Positions 24,301 through 39,300 of a DNA stretch of 64,000 nucleotides are shown piece after piece; positions within the stretch are counted from its first letter, which is position 1; each line of letters starts with the position of its first letter. This DNA is from Urophycis tenuis (taxonomy: Eukaryota; Chordata; Actinopteri; Gadiformes; Phycidae): positions 1,760,642-1,824,641 of the forward strand of contig JAXIVH010000012.1 of NCBI GenBank assembly GCA_036785325.1, given 5' to 3'. Position numbers and translations under genes: made by a program. The notes under the pieces were generated by a model. It was not told the DNA's origin. It searched no databases and saw only the letters and a list, made by a program, of their open reading frames with translations.

Positions 24301-27300
24301 AGGTAGGAACACTCACCTGGACAACAGGTAGGAATACTGGACAACAGGTAGGAACACTCACCTGGACAACAGGTAGGAACACTGGACAACAGGTAGGAAC
24401 ACTCACCTGGACAACAGGTAGGAATACTGGACAACAGGTAGGAATACTCACCTCGACAACGTTTGCAGGTCTGGTGAAGCAGTCTCCGTACCAGCAGTGA
24501 TCCAGGATTCCCCATTCGTCAGTGTCAACATCAAGCCCAACAAAGCACTGGAGCTTAACATGAGGTTAACACGAACAATGACACAACCACACATGACATA
24601 AAACACAACATCAATGGCCATAGCCTAACATAAGTCAAACATTAACCAAACTAAAATGATGCCTCACCTCTGGCTTACCCTAACCTTAAGCCTAACCTTT
24701 CCTTGACTTATTTATATCACTATATGACCCTAACCCTGTTGGTAAGCACTTATTTATATCACTATATGACCCTAACCCTGTTGGTAAGCACTTATTTATA
24801 TCACTATATGACCCTGAACCTGTTAGTGAGCACTTATTTATATCACTTTATGACCCTGAACCTGTTAGTGAGCACTTATTTATATCACTCTATGACCCTG
24901 AACCTGTTAGTGAGCACTTATTTATATCACTTTATGACCCTGAACCTGTTAGTGAGCACTTATTTATATCACTATATGACCCTGAACCTGTTAGTGAGCA
25001 CTTATTTATATCACTCTATGACCCTGAACCTGTTAGTGAGCACTTATTTATATCACTATATGACCCTGAACCTGTTAGTGAGCACTTATTTATATCACTC
25101 TATGACCCTGAACCTGTTAGTGAGCACTTATTTATATCACTATATGACCCTGAACCTGTTAGTGAGCACTTATTTATATCACTCTATGACCCTGAACCTG
25201 TTAGTGAGCACTTATTTATATCACTATATGACCCTGAACCTGTTAGTGAGCACTTATTTATATCACTATATGACCCTGAACCTGTTAGTGAGCATTTATT
25301 TATATCACTTTATGACCCTGAACCTGTTAGTGAGCACTTATTTATATCACTATATGACCCTGAACCTGTTAGTGAGCACTTATTTATATCACTATATGAC
25401 CCTGAACCTGTTAGTGAGCACTTATTTATATCACTCTATGACCCTGAACCTGTTAGTGAGCACTTATTTATATCACTCTATGACCCTGAACCTGTTAGTG
25501 AGCACTTATTTATATCACTCTATGACCCTGAACCTGTTAGTGAGCACTTATTTATATCACTTTATGACCCCGAACCTGTTAGTGAGCACTTATTTATATC
25601 ACTATATGACCCCGAACCTGTTAGTGAGCACTTATTTATATCACTATATGACCCCGAACCTGTTAGTGAGCACTTATCTATATCACTTTATGACCCCGAA
25701 CCTGTTAGTGAGCACTTATTTATATCACTATATGAACCCGAACCTGTTAGTGAGCACTTATTTATATCACTTTATGACCCCGAACCTGTTAGTGAGCACT
25801 TATTTATATCACTATATGACCCCGAACCTGTTAGTGAGCACTTATTTATATCACTATATGACCCCGAACCTGTTAGTGAGCACTTATTTATATCACTATA
25901 TGACCCCGAACCTGTTAGTGAGCACTTATTTATATCACTATATGACCCCGAACCTGTTAGTGAGCACTTATTTATATTACTATATGACCCCGAACCTGTT
26001 AGTGAGCACTTATTTATATCACTTTATGACCCCGAACCTGTTAGTGAGCACTTATTTATATCACTATATGACCCCGAACCTGTTAGTGAGCACTTATTTA
26101 TATCACTATATGACCCTGAACCTGTTAGTGAGCACTTATTTATATCACTGTATGACCCTGAACCTGTTAGTGAGCACTTATTTATATCACTTTATGACCC
26201 TGAACCTGTTAGTGAGCACTTATTTATATCACTATATGACCCTGAACCTGTTAGTGAGCACTTATTTATATCACTATATGACCCTGAACCTGTTAGTGAG
26301 CACTTATTTATATCACTTTATGACCCTGAACCTGTTAGTGAGCACTTATTTATATCACTTTATGACCCTTGAACCTGTTAGTGAGCACTTATTTATATCA
26401 CTATATGACCCTGAACCTGTTAGTGAGCACTTATTTATATAACTTTATGACCCTGAACCTGTTAGTGAGCACTTATTTATATCACTTTATGACCCTGAAC
26501 CTGTTAGTGAGCACTTATTTATATCACTTTATGACCCTGAACCTGTTAGTGAGCACTTATTTATATCACTATATGACCCTGAACCTGTTAGTGAGCACTT
26601 ATTTATATCACTGTATGACCCTGAACCTGTTAGTGAGCACTTATTTATATCACTGTATGACCCTGAACCTGTTAGTGAGCACTTATTTATATCACTTTAT
26701 GACCCTGAACCTGTTAGTGAGCACTTATTTATATCACTATATGACCCTGAACCTGTTAGTGAGCACTTATTTATATCACTATATGACCCTGAACCTGTTA
26801 GTGAGCACTTATTTATATCACTATATGACCCTGAACCTGTTAGTGAGCACTTATTTATATCACTTTATGACCCTGAACCTGTTAGTGAGCACTTATTTAT
26901 ATCACTTTATGACCCTGAACCTGTTAGTGAGCACTTATTTATATCACTATATGACCCTGAACCTGTTAGTGAGCACTTATTTATATCACTTTATGACCCT
27001 GAACCTGTTAGTGAGCACTTATTTATATCACTATATGACCCTGAACCTGTTAGTGAGCACTTATTTATATCACTTTATGACCCTGAACCTGTTAGTGAGC
27101 ACTTATTTATATCACTTTATGACCCTGAACCTGTTAGTGAGCACTTATTTATATCACTATATGACCCTGAACCTGTTAGTGAGCACTTATTTATATCACT
27201 ATATGACCCCGAACCTGTTAGTGAGCACTTATTTATATCACTTTATGACCCCGAACCTGTTAGTGAGCACTTATTTATATCACTATATGACCCTGAACCT

Positions 27301-30300
27301 GTTAGTGAGCACTTATGTATATCACTATATGACCCTGAACCTGTTAGTGAGCACTTATTTATATCACTATATGACCCTGAACCTGTTAGTGAGCACTTAT
27401 TTATATCACTATATGACCCTGAACCTGTTAGTGAGCACTTATTTATATCACTATATGACCCTGAACCTGTTAGTGAGCACTTATGTATATCACTATATGA
27501 CCCTGAACCTGTTAGTGAGCACTTATTTATATCACTATATGACCCTGAACCTGTTAGTGAGCACTTATTTATATCACTATATGACCCTGAACCTGTTAGT
27601 GAGCACTTATTTATATCACTATATGACCCTGAACCTGTTAGTGAGCACTTATTTATATCACTTTATGACCCTGAACCTGTTAGTGAGCACTTATTTATAT
27701 CACTTTATGACCCTGAACCTGTTAGTGAGCACTTATTTATATCACTATATGACCCTGAACCTGTTAGTGAGCACTTATTTATATCACTATATGACCCTGA
27801 ACCTGTTAGTGAGCACTTATTTATATCACTATATGACCCTGAACCTGTTAGTGAGCACTTATTTATATCACTTTATGACCCTGAACCTGTTAGTGAGCAC
27901 TTATTTATATCACTTTATGACCCTGAACCTGTTAGTGAGCACTTATTTATATCACTATATGACCCTGAACCTGTTAGTGAGCACTTATTTATATCACTAT
28001 ATGACCCTGAACCTGTTAGTGAGCACTTATTTATATCACTATATGACCCTGAACCTGTTAGTGAGCACTTATTTATATCACTATATGACCCTGAACCTGT
28101 TAGTGAGCACTTATTTATATCACTATATGACCCTGAACCTGTTAGTGAGCACTTATTTATATCACTTTATGACCCTGAACCTGTTAGTGAGCACTTATTT
28201 ATATCACTTTATGACCCTGAACCTGTTAGTGAGCACTTATTTATATCACTATATGACCCTGAACCTGTTAGTGAGCACTTATTTATATCACTCTATGACC
28301 CTGAACCTGTTAGTGAGCACTTATTTATATCACTATATGACCCTGAACCTGTTAGTGAGCACTTATTTATATCACTATATGACCCTGAACCTGTTAGTGA
28401 GCACTTATTTATATCACTATATGACCCCGAACCTGTTAGTGAGCACTTATTTATATCACTCTATGACCCTGAACCTGTTAGTGAGCACTTATTTATATCA
28501 CTTTATGACCCTGAACCTGTTAGTGAGCACTTATTTATATCACTTTATGACCCTGAACCTGTTAGTGAGCACTTATTTATATCACTTTATGACCCTGAAC
28601 CTGTTAGTGAGCACTTATTTATATCACTATATGACCCTGAACCTGTTAGTGAGCACTTATTTATATCACTATATGACCCTGAACCTGTTAGTGAGCACTT
28701 ATTTATATCACTTTATGACCCTGAACCTGTTAGTGAGCACTTATTTATATCACTTTATGACCCTGAACCTGTTAGTGAGCACTTATTTATATCACTATAT
28801 GACCCTGAACCTGTTAGTGAGCACTTATTTATATCACTGTATGACCCTGAACCTGTTAGTGAGCACTTATTTATATCACTGTATGACCCTGAACCTGTTA
28901 GTGAGCACTTATTTATATCACTATATGACCCTGAACCTGTTAGTGAGCACTTATTTATATCACTATATGACCCTGAACCTGTTAGTGAGCACTTATTTAT
29001 ATCACTATATGACCCTGAACCTGTTAGTGAGCACTTATTTATATCACTTTATGACCCTGAACCTGTTAGTGAGCACTTATTTATATCACTTTATGACCCT
29101 GAACCTGTTAGTGAGCACTTATTTATATCACTATATGACCCTGAACCTGTTAGTGAGCACTTATTTATATCACTATATGACCCTGAACCTGTTAGTGAGC
29201 ACTTATTTATATCACTATAGGACCCTGAACCTGTTAGTGAGCACTTATTTATATCACTATATGACCCTGAACCTGTTAGTGAGCACTTATTTATATCACT
29301 TTATGACCCTGAACCTGTTAGTGAGCACTTATTTATATCACTTTATGACCCTGAACCTGTTAGTGAGCACTTATTTATATCACTATATGACCCTGAACCT
29401 GTTAGTGAGCACTTATTTATATCACTATATGACCCTGAACCTGTTAGTGAGCACTTATTTATATCACTATATGACCCTGAACCTGTTAGTGAGCACTTAT
29501 TTATATCACTATATGACCCTGAACCTGTTAGTGAGCACTTATTTATATCACTATATGACCCTGAACCTGTTAGTGAGCACTTATTTATATCACTTTATGA
29601 CCCTGAACCTGTTAGTGAGCACTTATTTATATCACTTTATGACCCTGAACCTGTTAGTGAGCACTTATTTATATCACTATATGACCCTGAACCTGTTAGT
29701 GAGCACTTATTTATATCACTCTATGACCCTGAACCTGTTAGTGAGCACTTATTTATATCACTATATGACCCTGAACCTGTTAGTGAGCACTTATTTATAT
29801 CACTATATGACCCTGAACCTGTTAGTGAGCACTTATTTATATCACTATATGACCCTGAACCTGTTAGTGAGCACTTATTTATATCACTATATGACCCCGA
29901 ACCTGTTAGTGAGCACTTATTTATATCACTATATGACCCCGAACCTGTTAGTGAGCACTTATTTATATCACTCTATGACCCCGAACCTGTTAGTGAGCAC
30001 TTATTTATATCACTTTATGACCCCGAACCTGTTAGTGAGCACTTATTTATATCACTGTATGACCCCGAACCTGTTAGTGAGCACTTATTTATATCACTAT
30101 ATGACCCTGAACCTGTTAGTGAGCACTTATTTATATCACTATATGACCCTGAACCTGTTAGTGAGCACTTATTTATATCACTATATGACCCTGAACCTGT
30201 TAGTGAGCACTTATTTATATCACTCTATGACCCTGAACCTGTTAGTGAGCACTTATTTATATCACTTTATGACCCTGAACCTGTTAGTGAGCACTTATTT

Positions 30301-33300
30301 ATATCACTATATGACCCTGAACCTGTTAGTGAGCACTTATTTATATCACTATATGACCCTGAACCTGTTAGTGAGCACTTATTTATATCACTTTATGACC
30401 CTGAACCTGTTAGTGAGCACTTATTTATATCACTGTATGACCCTGAACCTGTTAGTGAGCACTTATTTATATCACTATATGACCCTGAACCTGTTAGTGA
30501 GCACTTATTTATATCACTATATGACCCTGAACCTGTTAGTGAGCACTTATTTATATCACTTTATGACCCTGAACCTGTTAGTGAGCACTTATTTATATCA
30601 CTATATGACCCTGAACCTGTTAGTGAGCACTTATTTATATCACTATATGACCCTGAACCTGTTAGTGAGCACTTATTTATATCACTATATGACCCTGAAC
30701 CTGTTAGTGAGCAATTATTTATATCACTATATGACCCTGAACCTGTTAGTGAGCACTTATTTATATCACTATATGACCCTGAACCTGTTAGTGAGCACTT
30801 ATTTATATCACTATATGACCCCGAACCTGTTAGTGAGCACTTATTTATATCACTCTATGACCCCGAACCTGTTAGTGAGCACTTATTTATATCACTTTAT
30901 GACCCTGAACCTGTTAGTGAGCACTTATTTATATCACTTTATGACCCTGAACCTGTTAGTGAGCACTTATTTATATCACTGTATGACCCTGAACCTGTTA
31001 GTGAGCACTTATTTATATCACTATATGACCCTGAACCTGTTAGTGAGCACTTATTTATATCACTATATGACCCTGAACCTGTTAGTGAGCACTTATTTAT
31101 ATCACTCTATGACCCTGAACCTGTTAGTGAGCACTTATTTATATCACTTTATGACCCTGAACCTGTTAGTGAGCACTTATTTATATCACTATATGACCCT
31201 GAACCTGTTAGTGAGCACTTATTTATATCACTATATGACCCTGAACCTGTTAGTGAGCACTTATTTATATCACTTTATGACCCTGAACCTGTTAGTGAGC
31301 ACTTATTTATATCACTGTATGACCCTGAACCTGTTAGTGAGCACTTATTTATATCACTATATGACCCTGAACCTGTTAGTGAGCACTTATTTATATCACT
31401 ATATGACCCTGAACCTGTTAGTGAGCACTTATTTATATCACTTTATGACCCTGAACCTGTTAGTGAGCACTTATTTATATCACTATATGACCCTGAACCT
31501 GTTAGTGAGCACTTATTTATATCACTTTATGACCCTGAACCTGTTAGTGAGCACTTATTTATATCACTTTATGACCCTGAACCTGTTAGTGAGCACTTAT
31601 TTATATCACTATATGACCCTGAACCTGTTAGTGAGCACTTATTTATATCACTATATGACCCTGAACCTGTTAGTGAGCACTTATTTATATCACTTTATGA
31701 CCCTGAACCTGTTAGTGAGCACTTATTTATATCACTATATGACCCTGAACCTGTTAGTGAGCACTTATTTATATCACTATATGACCCTGAACCTGTTAGT
31801 GAGCACTTATTTATATCACTTTATGACCCTGAACCTGTTAGTGAGCACTTATTTATATCACTTTATGACCCTGAACCTGTTAGTGAGCACTTATTTATAT
31901 CACTATATGACCCTGAACCTGTTAGTGAGCACTTATTTATATCACTATATGACCCTGAACCTGTTAGTGAGCACTTATTTATATCACTTTATGACCCTGA
32001 ACCTGTTAGTGAGCACTTATTTATATCACTATATGACCCTGAACCTGTTAGTGAGCACTTATTTATATCACTATATGACCCTGAACCTGTTAGTGAGCAC
32101 TTATTTATATCACTTTATGACCCTGAACCTGTTAGTGAGCACTTATTTATATCACTATATGACCCTGAACCTGTTAGTGAGCACTTATTTATATCACTAT
32201 ATGACCCTGAACCTGTTAGTGAGCACTTATTTATATCACTTTATGAACCTGAACCTGTTAGTGAGCACTTATTTATATCACTATATGACCCTGAACCTGT
32301 TAGTGAGCACTTATTTATATCACTATATGACCCCGAACCTGTTAGTGAGCACTTATTTATATCACTTTATGACCCTGAACCTGTTAGTGAGCACTTATTT
32401 ATATCACTATATGACCCTGAACCTGTTAGTGAGCACCTATTTATATCACTATATGACCCCGAACCTGTTAGTGAGCACTTATTTATATCACTCTATGACC
32501 CTGAACCTGTTAGTGAGCACTTATTTATATCACTATATGACCCTGAACCTGTTAGTGAGCACTTATTTATATCACTATATGACCCTGAACCTGTTAGTGA
32601 GCACTTATTTATATCACTATATGACCCTGAACCTGTTAGTGAGCACTTATTTATATCACTATATGACCCTGAACCTGTTAGTGAGCACTTATTTATATCA
32701 CTCTATGACCCTGAACCTGTTAGTGAGCACTTATTTATATCACTATATGACCCTGAACCTGTTAGTGAGCACTTATTTATATCACTATATGACCCTGAAC
32801 CTGTTAGTGAGCACTTATTTATATCACTATATGACCCCGAACCTGTTAGTGAGCACTTATTTATATCACTATATGACCCTGAACCTGTTAGTGAGCACTT
32901 ATTTATATCACTATATGACCCCGAACCTGTTAGTGAGCACTTATTTATATCACTCTATGACCCTGAACCTGTTAGTGAGCACTTATTTATATCACTATAT
33001 GACCCCGAACCTGTTAGTGAGCACTTATTTATATCACTCTATGACCCTGAACCTGTTAGTGAGCACTTATTTATATCACTTTATGACCCTGAACCTGTTA
33101 GTGAGCACTTATTTATATCACTTTATGACCCTGAACCTGTTAGTGAGCACTTATTTATATCACTCTATGACCCCGAACCTGTTAGTGAGCACTTATTTAT
33201 ATCACTCTATGACCCCGAACCTGTTAGTGAGCACTTATTTATATCACTATATGACCCTGAACCTGTTAGTGAGCACTTATTTATATCACTCTATGACCCC

Positions 33301-36300
33301 GAACCTGTTAGTGAGCACTTATTTATATCACTATATGACCCTGAACCTGTTAGTGAGCACTTATTTATATCACTATATGACCCTGAACCTGTTAGTGAGC
33401 ACTTATTTATATCACTCTATGACCCCGAACCTGTTAGTGAGCACTTATTTATATCACTATATGACCCCGAACCTGTTAGTGAGCACTTATTTATATCACT
33501 TTATGACCCTGAACCTGTTAGTGAGCACTTATTTATATCACTCTATGACCCTGAACCTGTTAGTGAGCACTTATTTATATCACTATATGACCCTGAACCT
33601 GTTAGTGAGCACTTATTTATATCACTATATGACCCTGAACCTGTTAGTGAGCACTTATTTATATCACTTTATGACCCTGAACCTGTTAGTGAGCACTTAT
33701 TTATATCACTATATGACCCTGAACCTGTTAGTGAGCATTCTGGTAGCCTCCAGGGGAGTCCAGGCACTGCATCACCTTTCGGTCTTTATTGGCCAATCTA
33801 AGTATTTTTTAGATATGGGAACCCATCCTATGTTACATAGGAGCAGTGGGCTGCTGTGTTCATTTGACCCATCCTATGTTACATAGGAGCAGTGGGCTGC
33901 TGTGTTCATTTGACCCATCCTATGGTACATAGGAGCAGTTGGCTGCTGTGTTCATTTGACCCATCCCATGGTACAGAGGAGCAGTGGGCTGCTGTGTTCA
34001 TTTGACCCATCCTATGGTACATAGGAGCAGTGGGCTGCTGTGTTCATTTGACCCATCCTATGGTACAGAGGAGCAGTTGGCTGCTGTGTTCATTTGACCC
34101 ATCCTATGGTACATAGGAGCAGTTGGCTGCTGTGTTCATTTGACCCATCCTATGGTACAGAGGAGCAGTGGGCTGCTGTGTTCATTTGACCCATCCTATG
34201 GTACATAGGAGCAGTGGGCTGCTGTGTTCGTTTGACCCATCCTATGGTACATAGGAGCAGTGGGCTGCTGTGTTCATTTGACCCATCCTATGGTACATAG
34301 GAGCAGTGGGCTGCTGTTTTCATTTGACCCATCCTATGGTACATAGGAGCAGTGGGCTGCTGTGTTCATTTGACCCATCCTATGGTACATAGGAGCAGTG
34401 GGCTGCTGTGTTCATTTGACCCATCCTATGGTACATAGGAGCAGTGGGCTGCTGTGTTCATTTGACCCAGCCTATGGTACAGAGGAGCAGTGGGCTGCTG
34501 TGTTCATTTGACCCATCCTATGGTACATAGGAGCAGTGGGCTGCTGTGTTCATTTGACCCATCCTATGGTACATAGGAGCAGTGTGCTGCTGTGTTCATT
34601 TGACCCATCCTATGGTACAGAGGAGCAGTGGGCTGCTGTGTTCATTTGACCCATCCTATGGTACATAGGAGCAGTGGGCTGCTGTGTTCATTTGACCCAT
34701 CCTATGGTACAGAGGAGCAGTGGGCTGCTGTGTTCATTTGACCCATCCTATGGTACATAGGAGCAGTGGGCTGCTGTGTTCATTTGACCCATCCTATGGT
34801 ACATAGGAGCAGTGTGCTGCTGTGTTCATTTGACCCATCCTATGGTACAGAGGAGCAGTGGGCTGCTGTGTTCATTTGACCCATCCTATGGTACATAGGA
34901 GCAGTGGGCTGCTGTGTTCATTTGACCCATCCTATGGTACAGAGGAGCAGTGGGCTGCTGTGTTCATTTGACCCATCCTATGGTACATAGGAGCAGTGGG
35001 CTGCTGTGTTCATTTGACCCATCCTATGGTACAGAGGAGCAGTGGGCTGCTGTGTTCATTTGACCCATCCTATGGTACATAGGAGCAGTGGGCTGCTGTG
35101 TTCAGTGCCCGGGGAGCAAGTTGGGGTTCAGTGTCTCAAGGACACTTTGACATGCAGACAGGAGGTCTGCATGTCATGGAGGTGGGGATCGAACTGCCGA
35201 CCCTACGGGTAGTGGACGACCCGCTCTGTCCACCCACTCTACACACTGAGCTACTGCCACCTCTAAAGAAAAAGGGAAGAAAGCGTATCTGTGAATAATA
35301 TTGAGAATGCGTGGAGAAATGGCAGGAGAATGTGTGATGAAGTAATCAGTGAGATCATCCACCGCCACAGACAGAAGCAAGTGATGGCTAACCTACCCCG
35401 GCAGCAGCAGATGGAGGAGATTCAATTTACATTGAGGGCATTTAGCAGACGCTTTTATCCAAAGCGACTTACAAAGAGTACATTTGTCATAAGAAAAATA
35501 AGATGCCACCACAAAGCAGTGATGGTCGTGGGGCTGGGACGATGGAGAGTGAGCAGGAAGTGGTTGTGGTTAGGGTTAGGGTTAGAAGGGTTAATAGGGT
35601 TAGGGTTAGGGTTAGTAGGTTTAATAGGGTTAGGGTTAGTAGGTTTAATAGGGTTAGGGTTAGTAGGTTTAATAGGGTTAGGGTTAGGGTTAGTAGGTTT
35701 TATAGGGTTAGGGTTAGGGTTAGGGTTAGTAGGTTTAATAGGGTTAGGGTTAGTAGGTTTAATAGGGTTAGGGTTAGGGTTAGTAGGTTTAATAGGGTTA
35801 GGGTTAGTAGGTTTAATAGGGTTAGGGTTAGGGTTAGTAGGTTTAATAGGGTTAGGGTTAGGGTTAGGGTTAGTAGGTTTAATAGGGTTAGGGTTAGTAG
35901 GTTTAATAGGGTTAGGGTTAGGGTTAGTAGGTTTAATAGGGTTAGGGTTAGGGTTAGTAGGTTTAATAGGGTTAGGGTTAGGGTTAGGGTTAGTAGGTTT
36001 AATAGGGTTAGGGTTAGGGTTAGTAGGTTTAATAGGGTTAGGGTTAGTAGGTTTAATAGGGTTAGGGTTAGGGTTAGTAGGTTTAATAGGGTTAGGGTTA
36101 GTAGGTTTAATAGGGTTAGGGTTAGGGTTAGTAGGTTTAATAGGGTTAGGGTTAGTAGGTTTAATAGGGTTAGGGTTAGTAGGTTTAATAGGGTTAGGGT
36201 TAGGGTTAGTAGGTTTAATAGGGTTAGGGTTAGGGTTAGTAGGTTTAATAGGGTTAGGGTTAGGGTTAGTAGGTTTAATAGGGTTAGGGTTAGGGTTAGT

Positions 36301-39300
36301 AGGTTTAATAGTGTTAGTACGACTGAGGTACAGGGTGACAAGCAGGTCTGAAGTGTCCACACCACGGGTTAAGGCCAGCATGTTGCCATCACTGTGGGTC
36401 GGGTGCTGAGCGAGATGGTTGAAGCCAAACAAGGCTGAGACAGAAAATCTTAGAGAGAAAACCTGAGAGAAGCTTAGCTCGTAGCTTACTGGAGGTAACC
36501 ACCACCACCACCATGAGGTCCCTTTGTAGAACACATCCTCTACAATAACAACAACAATAACTCTACAAAACCCTAACCCTAACCCTAACCCTAACCACCA
36601 CCACCTTGAGGTCCCTTTGTAGAACACATCCTCTACAATATTCTTACACAGAAAGACTGGCTTATTTATCAATATTAAATATGTCTATTTAATAATCACA
36701 ACCAGTGTAAATACACCTGTTTGTTGCATGTCTGTTTCACAAAAACGTTTTTGTAATATTTAAAATCATGTTTTAAATCTTTTACATGTTGACTATGTAA
36801 ATGACTGTGCTCCAGGGAACCCTCATCACATCTTTGGCGTGCAAGCCCATCATGACTACAACATAACCATAAGGAAATGAACCAGAACGAATGTAGAAAC
36901 ATACTAACACACAGTCTGACTGCTTCTTAGTGAAACCTGTGCTGGAGAAGAGATCATCTCCTTGACATGTGGGAACCAACGTAAGTTGGTAACTGTTCTC
37001 TTTCCATTCCATGTGTCACGCAGTTCAGTATTCTGAAAACTAAACAGGCCTCGTCTTTAGCTTGTGGTATTCGTCTCGTATCCACGACAACCCCTCTGAA
37101 ACCACTGGACACACAGCACACAGCAGAAGAATGGAACAAAGGTAACAATATCACTCCTTGTTGTTACATCCACTCCTATTGTCGTCTCCCAGTTTCCTCT
37201 TGTCTCATCTCTTCTCTTTGTCCCGTCTCCTAGTGCCCTCTCCAGTCCTCTGCTCTGCTTTTGTCCTCTCCTAGTGTCCTCTCCTTGTTTCTTCGCCTCA
37301 TGTATTATCCTTGTGTCCTGTCCTAGTGTCCCTTCTTTGTTTCCTCTCCTAGCAGGTGTCAGAGTGGTGGGAGGGATAGATGCTGCGAAGGGGGCGTGGC
37401 CATGGATAGTCTCTCTTCATTGGCGGCACCGCCATGTCTGTGGAGCCACTGTGATCGACCCCCACTGGCTGGTTACTGCAGCTCACTGCGTCTACGGGTA
37501 ACCAGCCTTAGCTCCTAACTTACCAACCTTAGATCCTACTTTATCTCAGCCACGTGCTAAAATGGCGGAAAAGCTCAATAAAACTTTTAGTGACAGTAAA
37601 AAACAAGTGTGTACGTCTCATTTGCGGGGCGACTGTGGCGATGGCAAAGTGGCACAATGTGCAGAGACACTAGCTTCCATGCTAACTGCTGACCTGGAAG
37701 TGTCCTATGGGCAGAAAGGCCCGGGAGTTAAAAGCAGCTTTGGGCAAACGGTCATTTTTCATGAGGCCAGTGAAAAAGTCACAAAAAGCAACTGAAACTT
37801 TTTTTTTTTTTAATAAAGAACAAAAAAAGACTTTTCAGAGAGGGAGGTCTTGAAAGTTGCAATGATGACAATTGCAAACACTATGTTCAAAGACGAGAAG
37901 AATGTGAAGAATTTGTAGGCTATCAAACACAGCCCTTCGTATTACACAGTAGGCCTACCCTTGAAGGAGCTCTCAGGTTCAAAAAGGTTGGTGACCCCTG
38001 GTCTAGCCAATCCAGGCCAGGTTGTAGACTAGGATGATGACTTAATTCTGGTTCAAACCAGAGCAAGCAGAGCATTGCATAGCAAACCATGCTTACATGT
38101 AAATGATCATAAATATAATATGAAATATAACATGGCCACAACATAAACTGCTTTTTTACTTCCAGGAAGAATCTCCATGTGAAGTTGTGGACTGCTGTGC
38201 TGGGTCTCCATGCTCAGGGAGATCTGAGGTCACCTGATGTTCAGACCAGAAGAATTGATCAGATCGTTATCAATAAGCAATACAACAGACTAACCAAGCG
38301 GGCTGACATTGCTATGATGCACCTAGAGGCTCCAGTTAACATGACTAGTACGTAACCAGTTAACCTAACTAGTAGATAACCTAACAAGGAACAAGTGAAC
38401 CTTACAGGTTGTTAACCAAACCATTAACTCAACTAGTAACATGAGTAGTTCATATAACTAGTAACCACTTCAACAGACTGATCAAGCCAACTTGACTTAA
38501 CTAGTAGTTAACCAGTTAATCTAACTAGCACAAGCAGTAAACCTAATTCTTAAGAAATCAGTAAAGTAGTAAAGGACTAATCTACTTAACTAGCAACTGA
38601 ACCCTCACCTCCTGCAGCAACAAGGATAACATTCCTACTGATGTTATGATTGTTGAGTGTACTGTGTTGTGTGTATATTGTGTAGATGTGGTGCAGCCAG
38701 CATGTCTTCCAGGTGAGGGTGAAGACCCCCCAGCAGGAAGGCAGTGTTTCATCGCTGGCTGGGGGCGTGATGCTGAGCAAGGTGGCATCACACAATCATT
38801 ATGACCCACACTCCATATACCCAGACATATATAGTTAAAAAAACATCCTGGTCTAAACCAATCCAACTTGACTGATTTTGGTTCTACAGGTCCTCCTGTG
38901 GATGTTCTCCAGGAGGCCCGGGTTCCTCTGGTGGACAGGAAGCAGTGCCAGCAGCAGCTTCCTGAGTATAACATCACTTCCTCCATGTTGTGTGCTGGAT
39001 TTCCTGATGGGGGAGTGGACTCCTGTCAGGTAACACTCTTTCCTCAGTCTTCCCCAATGCTGAGTTAAACTAGGTTATGCTAGGCTAGGCTAGGTTAAAC
39101 AGGGCTAAAATAGGATTAACATGGTTGATCAAACTAGATTAGGCTATGCTAGGCTAGGTTACAATGGGCTAGGCTAAACTCTAAGCTAGCTAGGGTAAGA
39201 TAGGATAGGTTAAACTTGGTTAAGAATGGTGACATTGAACTAGCATAGGCTAGGTAAAACTAGGGTTGGTTAAACTATGCTAGGTTCAATTCCATTACTT

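Noticed and set aside
23903..24515. Cys-Pro rich 182- and 195-codon frames on the minus strand (metallothionein-like)
   Set aside because: Shadow of the 45-bp donor array; 45 is a multiple of 3.
26369..33886. A single open frame of 2,505 codons
   Set aside because: It is the 42-bp (14-codon) satellite unit read about 175 times; other frames of the same unit contain stops. No start context, no non-repeat domain, and a true gene's exons flank it as an intron.
35175..35275. tRNA gene on the minus strand
   Set aside because: A and B boxes are present, but the cloverleaf is not convincing and a SINE body and tail follow directly. The same was decided for 44880-44950.
35291..35425. Possible exon (NNIENAWRNGRRMCDEVISE) downstream of the SINE
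   Set aside because: tmprss15 exons 19 and 20 already join in phase with all human SRCR residues accounted for; no flanking splice pair fits.
35291..36672. Asn-Pro, Arg-Val and Leu-Gly rich frames on both strands
   Set aside because: All derive from GGGTTA-type repeats whose step of 6 bp keeps every frame open.
37562..37795. 77-codon frame starting MAEKLNKTFSD as a small gene
   Set aside because: It lies within a tmprss15 intron beside a hAT-like terminus, shows no known domain, and is too short to support on its own.
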